Source: Roseovarius indicus
GTDB taxonomy: Bacteria; Pseudomonadota; Alphaproteobacteria; Rhodobacterales; Rhodobacteraceae
Direction of reading: 5' to 3'
DNA length: 64,000 nt
Assembly (NCBI RefSeq): GCF_008728195.1
Contig: NZ_CP031598.1
Location: forward strand, 4,960,001-5,024,000
Shown: in pieces, positions 54,970-64,000 of the stretch
Numbering within the stretch: the stretch's first letter is position 1
How the letters are laid out: each line of letters opens with the position of its first letter
Translations under genes and position numbers: made by a program
Notes under the pieces: model-generated
The model's database searches: none
What the model was told of the DNA's origin: nothing
Seen by the model: the letters and a program-made list of their open reading frames with translations, nothing else

Positions 54970-55140
54970 TCAGGCGCTGATTGACAGGCGTGCGATCTCT
55001 TCCTTGAGGCGCAGTTTCTGTTTCTTGAGTTCGGAGATTTCGAAGTCCGACGTGCCCGGTGAGCGCTGTGCTTCTTCGACTTTCTCGGAGAGGTTTTGAT
55101 GTTTCTTCTTCAGTTCCTCGACATGTGAACCCAAGCTCAT
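54970..55140 (-). CDS. DUF465 (YdcH-type) coiled-coil protein
   Basis: A 56-residue helical hairpin protein. SLGSHVEELKKKHQNLSEKV then TSDFEISELKKQKLRLKEEI form two antiparallel helices, matching DUF465/YdcH, widespread in alphaproteobacteria and of unknown function. The start MSLGSHV has gaggaga upstream; longer reading through MQNVRQK is less likely. Highly charged and cytoplasmic. Confidence 0.85.
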   Translation of the reverse strand: MSLGSHVEELKKKHQNLSEKVEEAQRSPGTSDFEISELKKQKLRLKEEIARLSISA

Positions 55141-55260
55141 TGGCGTCTCCTCTCGTTTTTGACGTACATTTTGCACCCATACAGTGCATCACAGATTCAT
55201 AAATCTGTCACGCTGCACGCGCAGCATGAGCGAAACTATGCGATTCAAATGCTAATTAAA

Positions 55261-56034
55261 TCATCCGGGAAACGGCAGCGCCTCGCCAAGACGCAGAATG
55301 CAGGCGGTCGCCGTCGTATAGTTTTCCCGGTCGCCTGGGTGCGCCTCCCCCTCGTGCATGACCCAGCCATCGTGCAGGCGAAATGCCGCGCGCCCGCCCT
55401 TCCGGGCCCTGACAAGCACAAGCCGCGCATCGCGGCCCTTGCGGGGGATCAGCGGCAGAACCTCGATACTGCCAAGGTGGCGGGATGCCTCCGACAGAAG
55501 CTCGGGCAGCCGGTCGGCGCGGTGGATCAGGCTGACATATCCCCCCGGGACACATCGCCGCGCAGCCTGTTTGACCCACGTGGTTAGCGGCGTATTCTCG
55601 CCCATCGCGGTCTCGCGGCCGGGCTCGGATGCCCTGGTGCTGGCGGTGCGGTCGAAATAGGGCGGGTTCGCGATGACGTGGTCAAAGCGCCGCTCGCGCA
55701 GGGTTTGGGGCAGGTCAGAAAGATCGCCCTCGATCACCTCGAAATCCAGTGCGTTCTCGGCGCCGTTGCGGCGGGCGAGATCGGCATAGGCGGGCTGCAG
55801 CTCCAGCCCTGCAAGCCTGAGATCCGGCACACGCCGGCCAAGGCACAAGGCCGCCACACCGACACCACAGCCAAGATCGAGCACGCTATCCCCGGGCCTG
55901 GCCGGAACCCCGGCCGCCAGCATCACCGGGTCGATACCTGCCCGATAGCCGCGCCGGGGCTGGCGAATGCGCAGCTGACCGCCGAGGAACTCGTCGGTCG
56001 TGATATCCTCCGAAACGGAGTCAGTCGCCGGCAT
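55261..56034 (-). CDS. trmN6: tRNA1(Val) (adenine-37-N6)-methyltransferase-like protein
   Basis: A 257-residue class I methyltransferase. GYRAGIDPVMLAAGVPA, the SAM-binding loop VLDLGCGVGVAALCLG and the catalytic ANPPYFDR (N-P-P-Y) identify the TrmN6/YfiC group, which makes m6A37 in tRNA1(Val). LELQPAYADLARRN is the acidic loop. Its start overlaps the DUF2007 gene, so both are translated together. A related 16S/23S methyltransferase cannot be excluded. Confidence 0.85.
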   Translation of the reverse strand: MPATDSVSEDITTDEFLGGQLRIRQPRRGYRAGIDPVMLAAGVPARPGDSVLDLGCGVGVAALCLGRRVPDLRLAGLELQPAYADLARRNGAENALDFEVIEGDLSDLPQTLRERRFDHVIANPPYFDRTASTRASEPGRETAMGENTPLTTWVKQAARRCVPGGYVSLIHRADRLPELLSEASRHLGSIEVLPLIPRKGRDARLVLVRARKGGRAAFRLHDGWVMHEGEAHPGDRENYTTATACILRLGEALPFPG

Positions 56035-56242
56035 CCACCTCGATCCCGTTATCGGTCAGTGTTCGCGCAGCGTCGTAATAATCGGCATCGGCCACCATTA
56101 TGCGGCGCGGGAATATGCCGATCGAACCTTCGAGAACGCTCATATTTACGTCCATTTCAAAGCAGTTTATACCCTCGCCCTGAAGCAGCGCCTTGGCGAA
56201 TGCGATCGAGGCCGGGTCGTTGGTGCGCAAAAGCTGTTTCAT
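56021..56242 (-). CDS. DUF2007 small protein
   Basis: A 73-residue alpha/beta protein. MKQLLRTNDPASIAFAKALL and the GIFPRRIMVADADYYDAART helix match DUF2007 (putative signal-transducing protein). It overlaps trmN6 by 14 bases and is upstream of it in the same transcript. The function is unknown. Confidence 0.82.
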   Translation of the reverse strand: MKQLLRTNDPASIAFAKALLQGEGINCFEMDVNMSVLEGSIGIFPRRIMVADADYYDAARTLTDNGIEVDAGD

Positions 56243-56298
56243 GGGCAACAGATAAGGCGATGGGGCACGGTTTGTCGAGCCGTGTGACGGGGAGTTGA

Positions 56299-57300
56299 AT
56301 GGGATTGGATCAAGCCTCCACCAAGCCACATGAAGAGCTTGCACGGCATTTGTCCGGGCGGCTTGAAGCGGTGAACACGCTCATCCGCGAGCGCATGGCG
56401 TCACGCCACGCGCCGCGCATTCCGGAAGTCACGGCGCACCTTGTCGAAGCGGGCGGCAAACGGCTTCGGCCGATGCTGACGCTGGCAACGGCCGACCTGT
56501 GCGGCTATGACGGCGATTTCGACGTCAACCTCGCCGCCACGGTGGAGTTCATTCACACCGCCACCCTGCTGCACGACGACGTCGTCGACGAAAGCGAGCA
56601 GCGGCGCGGGCGGCCCACGGCGAACCTGCTCTGGGACAACAAGTCAAGCGTTCTGGTGGGCGACTACCTCTTTGCGCGGGCGTTCCAGTTGATGGTCGAG
56701 ACCGGCTCGCTTCGGGTGCTCGACATCCTGTCAAACGCGGCGGCCACCATTGCCGAGGGCGAGGTGCTGCAGCTCAGCGCCGCGCGTGACCTCAAGACCG
56801 ACGAGGATATCTACCTGCAGATCGTGCGCGGCAAGACGGCGGCGCTGTTCTCGGCCGCGACGGAAGTGGGCGGCGTGATTTCCGGCTCCGACGAAGAGCG
56901 GATCACCGCGCTTTACGACTATGGCGACGCACTTGGCATCGCCTTCCAGATCGCCGACGACCTGCTCGACTACCAGGGCGATGCGAAGGCGACCGGCAAG
57001 AACGTGGGCGACGATTTCCGCGAACGCAAGTTGACCCTGCCGGTGATCAAGGCCGTGGCCGACGCCACCGTCGAAGAGCGCGCCTTCTGGAAACGGACCA
57101 TCGAGAAGGGCGACCAGCGCGAGGGCGACCTCGAGGAAGCGATGGCGATCCTCAACCGGCACGAGGCGCTGGAACGGACGCGCGACGACGCGATGGCATG
57201 GGCCAACCGCGCGAAAGAGGCGATGGGCAAGCTGCCCGAGCACGACGTGCGCCGTATGTTGATTGAGCTTGCCGACTACGTCGTCGCCCGCCTGACCTGA
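56299..57300 (+). CDS. Polyprenyl diphosphate synthase (octa/decaprenyl type)
   Basis: A 333-residue trans-prenyltransferase. The first Asp-rich motif is LHDDVVDESEQRRG (residues 91-104), the second is QIADDLLDYQGD (217-228), and GGKRLRPMLT is the substrate-binding Lys/Arg region. It elongates farnesyl diphosphate with isopentenyl diphosphate to make the ubiquinone side chain. Alphaproteobacteria mostly use a decaprenyl chain, so ddsA is likelier than ispB, but chain length cannot be read off. It is divergent from DUF2007. Confidence 0.92.
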   Translation: MGLDQASTKPHEELARHLSGRLEAVNTLIRERMASRHAPRIPEVTAHLVEAGGKRLRPMLTLATADLCGYDGDFDVNLAATVEFIHTATLLHDDVVDESEQRRGRPTANLLWDNKSSVLVGDYLFARAFQLMVETGSLRVLDILSNAAATIAEGEVLQLSAARDLKTDEDIYLQIVRGKTAALFSAATEVGGVISGSDEERITALYDYGDALGIAFQIADDLLDYQGDAKATGKNVGDDFRERKLTLPVIKAVADATVEERAFWKRTIEKGDQREGDLEEAMAILNRHEALERTRDDAMAWANRAKEAMGKLPEHDVRRMLIELADYVVARLT

Positions 57301-57304
57301 ACGA

Positions 57305-58150
57305 TCAGGCGGAGCGGTACGGCCCGTTCAGGCGCGTGGCCTGAACCCACCACGAGGGAAAGCTCTCCTGCAACCGGCCGGCGGCCGAGCCGGCGGTTTC
57401 GGCGTCCTTGTAGATGCCGAAACAGGTACCCCCCGAGCCCGACATGCGGGCCAGCTGGCAACCGGGTGTCTTTTCGAGCGTCTCGAAGACCTGCCGGATC
57501 ACCGGCTCGGCCTCGATCGCCGGCTCCTGAAGATCGTTCCGCATCCCGCGCAGCCACGCGATCAGCTCGGCCGACGTGTCGAACGCCGGAATCTCGTCGG
57601 GCATCGGGCGGTTGACCTTGTGCTTCAGGCGCTTGAACACCTCGGCGGTCAGCACCGGCAGGCGCGGGTTGACCAGCACCGCGTGAAGCGGCGGCAGGTT
57701 GGGCACGGGGGTGACGGTATCGCCGATCCCGGTGACGCGGGCCGCCTCGGATTGCAGGCAGAGCGGCACATCAGCGCCAAGCTCGATCCCGTCGCCCGGC
57801 ACCGGCTTGCCGGAAAAGCCCGACAGAACCCGCAGCGTCGCCGCCGCATCGCCAGAGCCGCCGCCAAGACCGGCGGCATTGGGCAGGTGCTTTTCAAGAC
57901 GGATATCGGCATTGATCCGCATCATCCGGGCCGCGCGCAGCACCAGGTTGCTCTCGTCCCCCGGCACCCCCTCGGCCATCGGCCCTTCGACCGTCAGCTT
58001 GTAGTCGCCGGGCATGGTGATGGTCATCCGGTCGCCGATATCGGCGAACATCGCCAGCGAATCGAGCGTGTGATACCCGTCGTCGCGTTGGCCCGTCACG
58101 TGCAGGGTCAGGTTGACCTTTGCCGGAACGAACGCCTCAACCGTCGTCAT
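57305..58150 (-). CDS. ispE: 4-diphosphocytidyl-2-C-methyl-D-erythritol kinase
   Basis: A 281-residue GHMP kinase of the MEP isoprenoid pathway, phosphorylating CDP-ME at the 2-hydroxyl with ATP. FVPAKVNLTLHVTGQRDDGY has the catalytic Lys, PNAAGLGGGSGDAAA (about residues 88-102) is the ATP loop, and MSGSGGTCFGIY is the GHMP C-terminal motif. It overlaps the TPR gene upstream by 14 bases. Its neighbour on the other strand makes the prenyl chain from the same pathway. Confidence 0.94.
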   Translation of the reverse strand: MTTVEAFVPAKVNLTLHVTGQRDDGYHTLDSLAMFADIGDRMTITMPGDYKLTVEGPMAEGVPGDESNLVLRAARMMRINADIRLEKHLPNAAGLGGGSGDAAATLRVLSGFSGKPVPGDGIELGADVPLCLQSEAARVTGIGDTVTPVPNLPPLHAVLVNPRLPVLTAEVFKRLKHKVNRPMPDEIPAFDTSAELIAWLRGMRNDLQEPAIEAEPVIRQVFETLEKTPGCQLARMSGSGGTCFGIYKDAETAGSAAGRLQESFPSWWVQATRLNGPYRSA

Positions 58151-59855
58151 CGACGACCTCCAGCGGCGGCGAACCTTCTTCCTCGAGCACGATGTCGAGA
58201 CCGACTTCGAGTTTGCGGCGAATGCGGTCGGGGTCGATATCGGGCGAGGGCTTGTCCTCGTCTACAAACGAGAGGGCCCGCTTCCACTGGAATTCCGCCT
58301 CGTTCTTGCGACCCACCGCCCAGAGCACGTCGCCCAGGTGGTCGTTGACCACCGGGTCGACCGGCATCAGTTCGGCCGCGCGTTCCATGTGGCCGACCGC
58401 CTCGTCGTAGCGGCCGAGGCGGTAGAGCACCCAGCCAAGGCTGTCGACGATGTACCCGCTGTTGGGCTGCTTGGCGACGGCGCGTTCGATCATGTCGAGC
58501 GCCTCGTCCAGCTTGATCTGCTTCTCGACCAGCGAATAGCCGAGATAGTTCAGAACCTGCGGCTGTTCCGGGTTCAGCTCGAGTGCCCGGCGGAAATCGA
58601 ACTCGGCCTTCTCCCATTGGCCCAGGCGCTCGTGGCAGATCGCCCGCGCGTAGTGCACGAACCATTGCTCCTCGGCGTCCGAGGAATATTGCTCAAGCGC
58701 CCTGTCATAGGCCGCTGTCGCCTGGTCGAATTTTTCAAGCTGGCGGTAAAGATCACCGGCGGCGACGTGTACCATCGCCAGTTCGGGATGCGACTGCGAC
58801 AGCTGTTCCAGCACCTCGGACGCGGCATCCGTCCGGTCGGACCGGCGCAGCGCCTCGGCCCTGCCCATTTCGGCCGCGGTGAATGAGGGGTGATCGCGCG
58901 GAACCGATTTGTAGGTATCGGTCGCCAGCTGGTAGCGACCAAGCGCCTCGAAGAGCTCTGCCGTCATCATCACCGCATCGACATGGCCCGGGCTCAGATA
59001 TTCGGCAATCCGGGAGTAGAGCAGGACGTAATCCTCGCTCGTGTCGGAAACCAGCGCCCGCCCGAGCGAATAGAAGACCTCGGCGACGCCGTCGGCCGCG
59101 CCGGAAATCAGCGTGAAAGGCACCCGGTCGCCCGCCGCAAGCTTCTCGCGCAGCGCGCCGATCTCAGGGTCGAGGTCCGAGCCGAAGGCATCGTCGATAA
59201 GCGCCACGGCCTCGTCGTTGCGCTCAAGCTGACTGAGAATTTCCGCCCAGGCGATCGTACCGCGGCGGGTGCGCTGCATCGGGCCATCGGACTTGCCGGC
59301 AAAGATCTGTTCGGCGGCCTCGAAATCACCGACCGAGGCAAGCGCCAGCGCCTTGTGATAGATGGCAAAGCCGCGCAGGCCACGCTCTTCGGCGACGGCA
59401 TCGAACTGCTTGAGCGCCTCGCGCATGTCGCCCTTGCCCAGATGCGTCCACGCCGCGATCAAACCATCGGCAAGCGCGCCGATCCCGTGGTCACGCTCGA
59501 ACCGGGCAAGAAGATCGTCATAGGCGCCGCGCTTCACCTCGTCGGCAACAAGCGTCATGAAGGCGACCTGGCTGAGAAGCTCGTCGCCCTCGATCTTCTT
59601 GGCGATGGGGATCGCGCGATCGAACTGGCCCAGCGACACATGCGCCACGACAGCACTTTCCAAGATCGCGGGGTTCGTCTGATCCTCGGCCAGCGCCTTG
59701 GTGAAATACTCGGCCGCGGCGACATAGTCGTTGTCGAGGCTGGCCTGGCGGGCCGCAAGATAGGCGCCGACCGCCTCGTCAGCCGAGGCGGCCTGGGCGC
59801 CTCCCTGCAAAAGGGCGGCTGCGAGGACGAGAACCGAAAGGTTTTTGCGAGTCAC
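58137..59855 (-). CDS. Exported TPR-repeat protein
   Basis: A 572-residue protein with an N-terminal signal (SVLVLAAALLQGGAQAASA) and tetratricopeptide repeats throughout, such as YVAAAEYFTKALAEDQTNPA, GDFEAAEQIFAGKS and, in the C-terminal half, WEKAEFDFRRALELNPEQPQ, LGRYDEAVGHMERAAELMPV and NEAEFQWKRALSFVDED. It is a periplasmic or outer-membrane-linked scaffold. The acidic tail ends with LEVVDDDG. It is upstream of and overlaps ispE. No enzymatic motif is present. Confidence 0.9.
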   Translation of the reverse strand: MTRKNLSVLVLAAALLQGGAQAASADEAVGAYLAARQASLDNDYVAAAEYFTKALAEDQTNPAILESAVVAHVSLGQFDRAIPIAKKIEGDELLSQVAFMTLVADEVKRGAYDDLLARFERDHGIGALADGLIAAWTHLGKGDMREALKQFDAVAEERGLRGFAIYHKALALASVGDFEAAEQIFAGKSDGPMQRTRRGTIAWAEILSQLERNDEAVALIDDAFGSDLDPEIGALREKLAAGDRVPFTLISGAADGVAEVFYSLGRALVSDTSEDYVLLYSRIAEYLSPGHVDAVMMTAELFEALGRYQLATDTYKSVPRDHPSFTAAEMGRAEALRRSDRTDAASEVLEQLSQSHPELAMVHVAAGDLYRQLEKFDQATAAYDRALEQYSSDAEEQWFVHYARAICHERLGQWEKAEFDFRRALELNPEQPQVLNYLGYSLVEKQIKLDEALDMIERAVAKQPNSGYIVDSLGWVLYRLGRYDEAVGHMERAAELMPVDPVVNDHLGDVLWAVGRKNEAEFQWKRALSFVDEDKPSPDIDPDRIRRKLEVGLDIVLEEEGSPPLEVVDDDG

Positions 59856-59970
59856 GGGGATTGCCTGCCTTTTATGAATCCTGACCCCGGTAAGGGTAGA
59901 CTGACGGCCCGGTCAAGGCAATCCGGGGCGGGCGGTTTGCCGCGCCCCGGCTGATCACGTTTTTGCCTGC

Positions 59971-61617
59971 TTACATATTGGGGTAATTGGGCCCGTCGCC
60001 CCCCTGCGGGGTAACCCAGTTGATGTTCTGCGCCGGATCCTTGATGTCACACGTCTTGCAGTGAACGCAGTTCTGGAAGTTGATGACGAATTCCGGCCCG
60101 TTGTCCTTTTCGACCACCTCGTAAACGCCGGCCGGGCAATAGCGCTGCGCCGGCTCGTCGAATTTCGGCAAGTTGTGTTCGATCGGCACGCTGGGATCCT
60201 TCAGCGTCAGGTGACAGGGCTGGTTTTCCTCGTGGTTGGTCATCGAGTAGCTGACATTGGTCAGCCGGTCGAAACTCAGCTTGCCGTCGGGCTTGGGGTA
60301 GTCGATCTTCTTGTGCTTCGAGGCCGCTTCCGTGGCGGCCGCGTCGGTCTTGCCGTGGCCCAGCGTGCCGAAGAACGAGAAGCCCATCGTGTTGGTCCAC
60401 ATGTCCAGCCCGCCAAGGCTGAGGCTCGCCAGAAGACCGTATTTCGACCACATCGGCTTGACGTTGCGGACCTTCTTGAGGTCCTTGCCGATATCGCCTT
60501 CGCGGACTTCTTTTTCGTAGTCGTTCAGTTCGTCGCTGGAACGCCCGGCCTCGATAGCGGCATGGGCCGCCTCGGCCGCCGCCATACCCGAGAGCATCGC
60601 GTTGTGGTTGCCCTTGATGCGCGGCACGTTGACCATGCCCACCGAGCAGCCCAGAAGCGCCACGCCCGGCGCGACCATCTTCGGCATCGACTGGTAGCCG
60701 CCCTCGGTGATCGCCCGGCCGCCATAGGCCACGCGCTTGCCGCCCTCGAGCAGTTCCTTGACCATCGGGTGATGCTTGAACCGCTGGAATTCCATGTAGG
60801 GGTAAAGGTGCGGGTTCTTGTAGTTCAGGTGCACCACGAAGCCCACATAGACCTGGTTGTTGTCGAGGTGGTAGATGAACGACCCGCCGCCCGCGTTCGA
60901 TCCCAACGGCCAGCCCATCGTGTGGGTCACGCTGCCGGGCTTGTGCTTGGCCGGGTCGATCTCCCAGATCTCCTTCATGCCGAGGCCGAATTTCTGCGGC
61001 TCCTTGCCTTTCGACAGGTCGTACTTGGCGATCACCTCTTTCGACAGGCTCCCGCGCACACCTTCCGACAGGAAGACATACTTGCCGTGCAGCTCCATTC
61101 CCGGCTCATAAGACGGGCCCGGTGTGCCGTCGGGGTTCTTGCCGAACTCGCCGGCGACCACGCCCTTCACTTCGCCATTCTCGCCATAGATCACTTCCGA
61201 ACAGGCCATGCCCGGGAAAACCTCGACGCCAAGCTCTTCGGCCTGTTCCGCCATCCAGCGGCAGACATTGCCCATCGAGACGACATAGTTGCCGTGGTTG
61301 TTCATCAGCGGCGGCATCGGGAAGTTGGGAATGCGGATCTTGCCGCCCTCGCCCAGCATGAAGAAGTTGTCGTCCTTCACCGGCACGTTCAGCGGCGCAC
61401 CCTTTTCCTTCCAGTCCGGGATCAGCTTGTTCAGGCCGCACGGGTCGAGCACGGCGCCCGAGAGGATATGCGCGCCCACCTCGGACCCTTTTTCGAGAAC
61501 CACGACCTCGCGCGAGGGGTCTAGCTGTTTCAGCCGGATCGCCGCGGACAGGCCAGCCGGCCCCGCCCCCACGATCACGACATCGTATTCCATGGCTTCG
61601 CGTTCAGTCTCGGACAT
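59971..61617 (-). CDS. Electron transfer flavoprotein-ubiquinone oxidoreductase
   Basis: A 548-residue inner-membrane-associated flavo-iron-sulfur protein that passes electrons from ETF (fatty acid and amino acid oxidation) to ubiquinone. The FAD motif is DVVIVGAGPAGLSAAIRL near the N-terminus. The C-terminal 4Fe-4S cluster region is QRYCPAGVYEV and NFQNCVHCKTCDIKDP. GGGSFIYHLDNNQVYVGFVV and the membrane-dipping region fit the family. It is full length and monocistronic by eye. Confidence 0.95.
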   Translation of the reverse strand: MSETEREAMEYDVVIVGAGPAGLSAAIRLKQLDPSREVVVLEKGSEVGAHILSGAVLDPCGLNKLIPDWKEKGAPLNVPVKDDNFFMLGEGGKIRIPNFPMPPLMNNHGNYVVSMGNVCRWMAEQAEELGVEVFPGMACSEVIYGENGEVKGVVAGEFGKNPDGTPGPSYEPGMELHGKYVFLSEGVRGSLSKEVIAKYDLSKGKEPQKFGLGMKEIWEIDPAKHKPGSVTHTMGWPLGSNAGGGSFIYHLDNNQVYVGFVVHLNYKNPHLYPYMEFQRFKHHPMVKELLEGGKRVAYGGRAITEGGYQSMPKMVAPGVALLGCSVGMVNVPRIKGNHNAMLSGMAAAEAAHAAIEAGRSSDELNDYEKEVREGDIGKDLKKVRNVKPMWSKYGLLASLSLGGLDMWTNTMGFSFFGTLGHGKTDAAATEAASKHKKIDYPKPDGKLSFDRLTNVSYSMTNHEENQPCHLTLKDPSVPIEHNLPKFDEPAQRYCPAGVYEVVEKDNGPEFVINFQNCVHCKTCDIKDPAQNINWVTPQGGDGPNYPNM

Positions 61618-61885
61618 GTATCGTTCCTTCCAAAGGCGCGGCGAAGGGCCGCCGGAATGAGTTCCGCACGTGGTTATCGCCTTGGAAACGCCCGCGTCAA
61701 TTGGAACACGACGTTACGGGCGGTCAAAAACGGCAATATGCCGCATTTCCGCCCACGGAATGCATCGTTGTCCTGCATCCGCTATTGCAAAAACCTCTGG
61801 CATCGGGGCAATCTGTCGCGACATCTGAAACGGAAAAAGGCCGGGGTCGACATGCGCGGCCCCGTTAGAATGAAGGGCATTCCGA
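61618..61885. promoter_or_regulatory. Divergent promoter region between ETF-QO and greA
   Basis: This 268-base non-coding gap holds a perfect palindrome tgtcgcgaca at 61814-61823 and an AT-rich stretch around 61790. It must hold both promoters. A gaaggg lies about 10 bases before the greA ATG. Confidence 0.4.
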
Positions 61886-62356
61886 ATGGAAAAAATCCCG
61901 ATGACCCGCAAGGGGTACGAGGCCATCGAGGCCGAGCTCAAGCAGCTCAAGTCGGTTGAGCGCCCTGCCATCATCAGGGCGATCTCCGAGGCACGCGAAC
62001 ACGGCGACCTGTCGGAGAATGCCGAGTATCATTCGGCCAAGGAGAAGCAATCGTTCATCGAGGGCCGGATCAAGGAGCTGGAAGGCGCGATCAGCCTGTC
62101 CGACGTGATCGACCCGACCAAGCTTTCCGGGCCGATCAAGTTCGGGGCGACGGTGACACTGGTCGACGAAGACACCGACGAGGAAAAGACCTATCAGATC
62201 GTTGGCGAATACGAGGCCAGCATCGAAAAAGGTCTGCTGAACATCAAATCGCCCATTGCACGGGCGCTGATCGGCAAAGAAGAGGGCGATAGCGTCGAGG
62301 TGCGCACGCCCGGTGGCGACAAGGCCTACGAAGTGCTAAAGATCGCCTACGTATAA
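61886..62356 (+). CDS. greA: Transcription elongation factor GreA
   Basis: A 156-residue factor that stimulates cleavage of backtracked RNA by RNA polymerase. The antiparallel coiled coil carries [20 protein letters not shown] with the acidic Asp/Glu tip. The C-terminal FKBP-like domain has [20 protein letters not shown] and [14 protein letters not shown]. Two alternative starts, MEKIP and MTRKGYE (61901), are five codons apart. The length is normal. Confidence 0.95.
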   Translation: MEKIPMTRKGYEAIEAELKQLKSVERPAIIRAISEAREHGDLSENAEYHSAKEKQSFIEGRIKELEGAISLSDVIDPTKLSGPIKFGATVTLVDEDTDEEKTYQIVGEYEASIEKGLLNIKSPIARALIGKEEGDSVEVRTPGGDKAYEVLKIAYV

Positions 62357-62368
62357 CAGGTCCTCAAC

Positions 62369-63388
62369 ATGGCCGACCGACAGCAGACCCCGCCGACCCC
62401 GCTGGGGATCTACGAGAAATCACGCCGGGAACGGGTCACGTCGATCGAAGTGGTCGCCGTGGTGCTGTCGGTGTTGTGGCTGATCATGGCGGCGGTGTTC
62501 TTCCTCTTCATGGACCCCGAGGCGGTCATCGGCGGCGCCGGGGGCGCGGCGTGGTTCATCCTGGTGATGCTGGCGGTGTTCATGCCGGTGGCGATGATCT
62601 GGGTGGCCGCCACCGCGGCACGCTCGTCGAAGGTGATGCGCGAGGAAAGCCAACGGCTTCAGGTCGCGATCGACGCGATCCGCCACGCCTACATCGCCCA
62701 GAACCAGAGCCGGAACGCCATTAACGAGCCGTCGGTCACCAAGAAGCTCGAGGAAATCGCCGCCGCCCAGCGCAAGACGGAATCGGCGCTGGCGACGTTT
62801 TCCTCGACGCGCCACGCGCTGGCCGCCCCGCCGCCCCAGCCTCAGCCGCAGGAGGCGCCCCAGACCGATGACCAGGTGGCGCTGCCCCTCGGCACCCCCG
62901 CCGAGGACATGCACCCGCCGCTGGCCAGTTCCGATTTCATCCGCGCGCTCAACTTCCCCGAAACGGCGGAAGACAAGGAAGGCTTCGCCGCCCTGCGCCG
63001 CGCCCTGAAAGACCGCCCCACCGCGCAACTGGTTCAGGCCGCGCAGGACGTGCTGACCCTCATGTCCCATGACGGGATCTACATGGACGACCTGCGCCCC
63101 GACCTGGCTCGCCCGGAAATCTGGCGCCGGTTCGCCGCCGGCGAACGGGGCCGCTCGATTGCCATGCTGGGCGGGATTCGCGACCGCTCGTCGCTGGCGC
63201 TGACAGCCGCGCGAATGAAGAGCGACCCGATCTTCCGCGACGCGGTGCACCATTTCCTTCGGCTATTCGACCGGATGATCTCGGGCTTCGCCGAGACCGC
63301 GACCGACAGCGAGTTGACCGAACTGTCCAACACCCGCACGTCACGTGCCTTCATGTTGCTGGGGCGGGTGACCGGCACGTTCGACTGA
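62369..63388 (+). CDS. Membrane protein with coiled-coil and proline-rich linker
   Basis: A 339-residue protein of unknown function. Two N-terminal helices (VVAVVLSVLWLIMAAVFFLF and AWFILVMLAVFMPVAMIWVA) are followed by a basic coiled-coil-like segment (SRNAINEPSVTKKLEEIAAA). A Pro/Gln-rich linker (APPPQPQPQEAPQTDD) precedes a C-terminal all-helical domain with FIRALNFPETAEDKEGFAAL and DAVHHFLRLFDRMISGFAET. It follows greA by 12 bases, so it probably forms an operon with it. I do not recognise a family. Confidence 0.7.
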   Translation: MADRQQTPPTPLGIYEKSRRERVTSIEVVAVVLSVLWLIMAAVFFLFMDPEAVIGGAGGAAWFILVMLAVFMPVAMIWVAATAARSSKVMREESQRLQVAIDAIRHAYIAQNQSRNAINEPSVTKKLEEIAAAQRKTESALATFSSTRHALAAPPPQPQPQEAPQTDDQVALPLGTPAEDMHPPLASSDFIRALNFPETAEDKEGFAALRRALKDRPTAQLVQAAQDVLTLMSHDGIYMDDLRPDLARPEIWRRFAAGERGRSIAMLGGIRDRSSLALTAARMKSDPIFRDAVHHFLRLFDRMISGFAETATDSELTELSNTRTSRAFMLLGRVTGTFD

Positions 63389-63470
63389 AAACGCGCAATC
63401 GCGCCAAGCATCATTATATTGCCAGCAGAAGGTGTACCGGGCATCATGCCCCCGGGCGAGGAGTAAGACC

Positions 63471-63926
63471 ATGCGCAAGTTTCTTGTGGTTCTGGACGAC
63501 AGCAAGGAGTGCCTGAACGCCATGCGCTTTGCGGCCATGCGCGCGGCCCATACGGGTGCCGGTGTCGAGGTTCTGGCGGTGATTCCACCTGAGGAATTCA
63601 ACCACTGGATCGGCGTGGGCGACATCATGCGGGAAGAGGCGCGCGAACGGATCCACGCCCATTTCGAGGTGTTCGCCAAGTGGATGCGCGACAAGCAGGG
63701 GGTCGACCCCGAGCTGGTGATCCGCGAGGGCGAGCCGGTGACCGAGATCATGGCACAAGTGCAGGACGACCCCGAAATCGGCGTCCTGGTGCTTGGCGCC
63801 GGCACCGACAAGAAGGGCCCCGGGCCGCTTGTGACCCAGCTTTCCAAGAATTCCGGCACGCTGACGATTCCCCTCACGATCGTGCCCGGCGATTTGTCGA
63901 AAGAACGGCTCGAGGCGATCACCTGA
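63471..63926 (+). CDS. Universal stress protein UspA family
   Basis: A 151-residue protein. FLVVLDDSKECLNAMRFAAM is the ATP-site strand/helix, GAGVEVLAVIPPEEFNHWIG follows, and LVLGAGTDKKGPGPLVTQLS near the end is the conserved G-rich turn in nucleotide-binding Usp proteins. Residues ARERIHAHFEVFAKWMRDKQ form a long central helix typical of the family. A strong RBS (gaggag) lies upstream of the ATG; longer reading upstream is not favoured. Confidence 0.88.
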   Translation: MRKFLVVLDDSKECLNAMRFAAMRAAHTGAGVEVLAVIPPEEFNHWIGVGDIMREEARERIHAHFEVFAKWMRDKQGVDPELVIREGEPVTEIMAQVQDDPEIGVLVLGAGTDKKGPGPLVTQLSKNSGTLTIPLTIVPGDLSKERLEAIT

Positions 63927-63981
63927 GGCCGACCCGCGTATTTTTCTTGATTTGTGCGCCACTTGGCGCAACTCTGGCGGC

Positions 63982-64000
63982 ATGACATTCCAATCCTCCA
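63982..64000 (+). CDS. Possible start of a further gene, 3' partial
   Basis: An ATG at 63982 opens a frame (MTFQSS) cut by the window edge after six codons. A gene in this direction would follow the Usp gene by 55 bases. Too little is visible to name it. Confidence 0.25.

Overview
The window is GC-rich chromosomal DNA from an alphaproteobacterium, most likely a member of the Rhodobacterales (Roseobacter group). The case rests on the ffh / chorismate mutase / rpsP-rimM-trmD / rplS-rpmE block, a MipZ division ATPase, BluB, TrmN6, a paired oxyR-katG, phaA/phaB genes, and small families typical of this group (DUF2585, DUF2783, DUF465, DUF2007, DUF1328). No rRNA, tRNA, CRISPR array, prophage or insertion sequence was seen.

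Layout. Bases 1-5460 hold the end of a GT61-type glycosyltransferase, a minus-strand methyltransferase-LysR-EamA operon, an azoreductase, a small membrane protein and a second glycosyltransferase. Bases 5690-16134 are a translation and export block: ffh, a split YeeE/YedE pair, four tandem GNAT acetyltransferases, chorismate mutase, rpsP, bluB, rimM, a DUF1328 miniprotein, trmD, a multicopper oxidase, an EthD protein, rplS and rpmE. Next come mipZ, an LprI-like protein, and an ornithine cyclodeaminase/EamA pair.

Bases 19397-28195 form a homogentisate (tyrosine/phenylacetate) catabolic block: MarR regulator, hmgA, a metallo-hydrolase, a fumarylacetoacetase-family enzyme, an unusual MBL protein, an FAD hydroxylase and a DUF2783 partner. 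An AT-rich foreign gene (24702-25487) interrupts it. A CdiI-like immunity protein, two VOC proteins, an HpaI aldolase, glucokinase and parE follow. A foreign TIR-domain gene begins on the base after the parE stop codon.

Bases 34960-41151 carry an RTX/Hint protein, oxyR and katG. Then come thiamine pyrophosphokinase, an 809-residue acidic protein, rlmN, a DEAD-box helicase, an HxlR/DUF1428/GST/PhnB cluster, tag and an EAL protein. PHB genes phaA and phaB are separated by a patatin gene. The right end holds trmN6, polyprenyl synthase, ispE, a TPR protein, ETF-QO, greA and a universal stress protein.

The most notable signals are two single-gene AT-rich islands docked directly after host stop codons, one of them a TIR gene. 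There is also a dispersed paired-hairpin element (four copies) whose arms differ between copies by compensating changes, and two intergenic arrays of four 11-bp ACCGAC units. The 366-bp gap at 28196-28561 is a mosaic of these repeat families.
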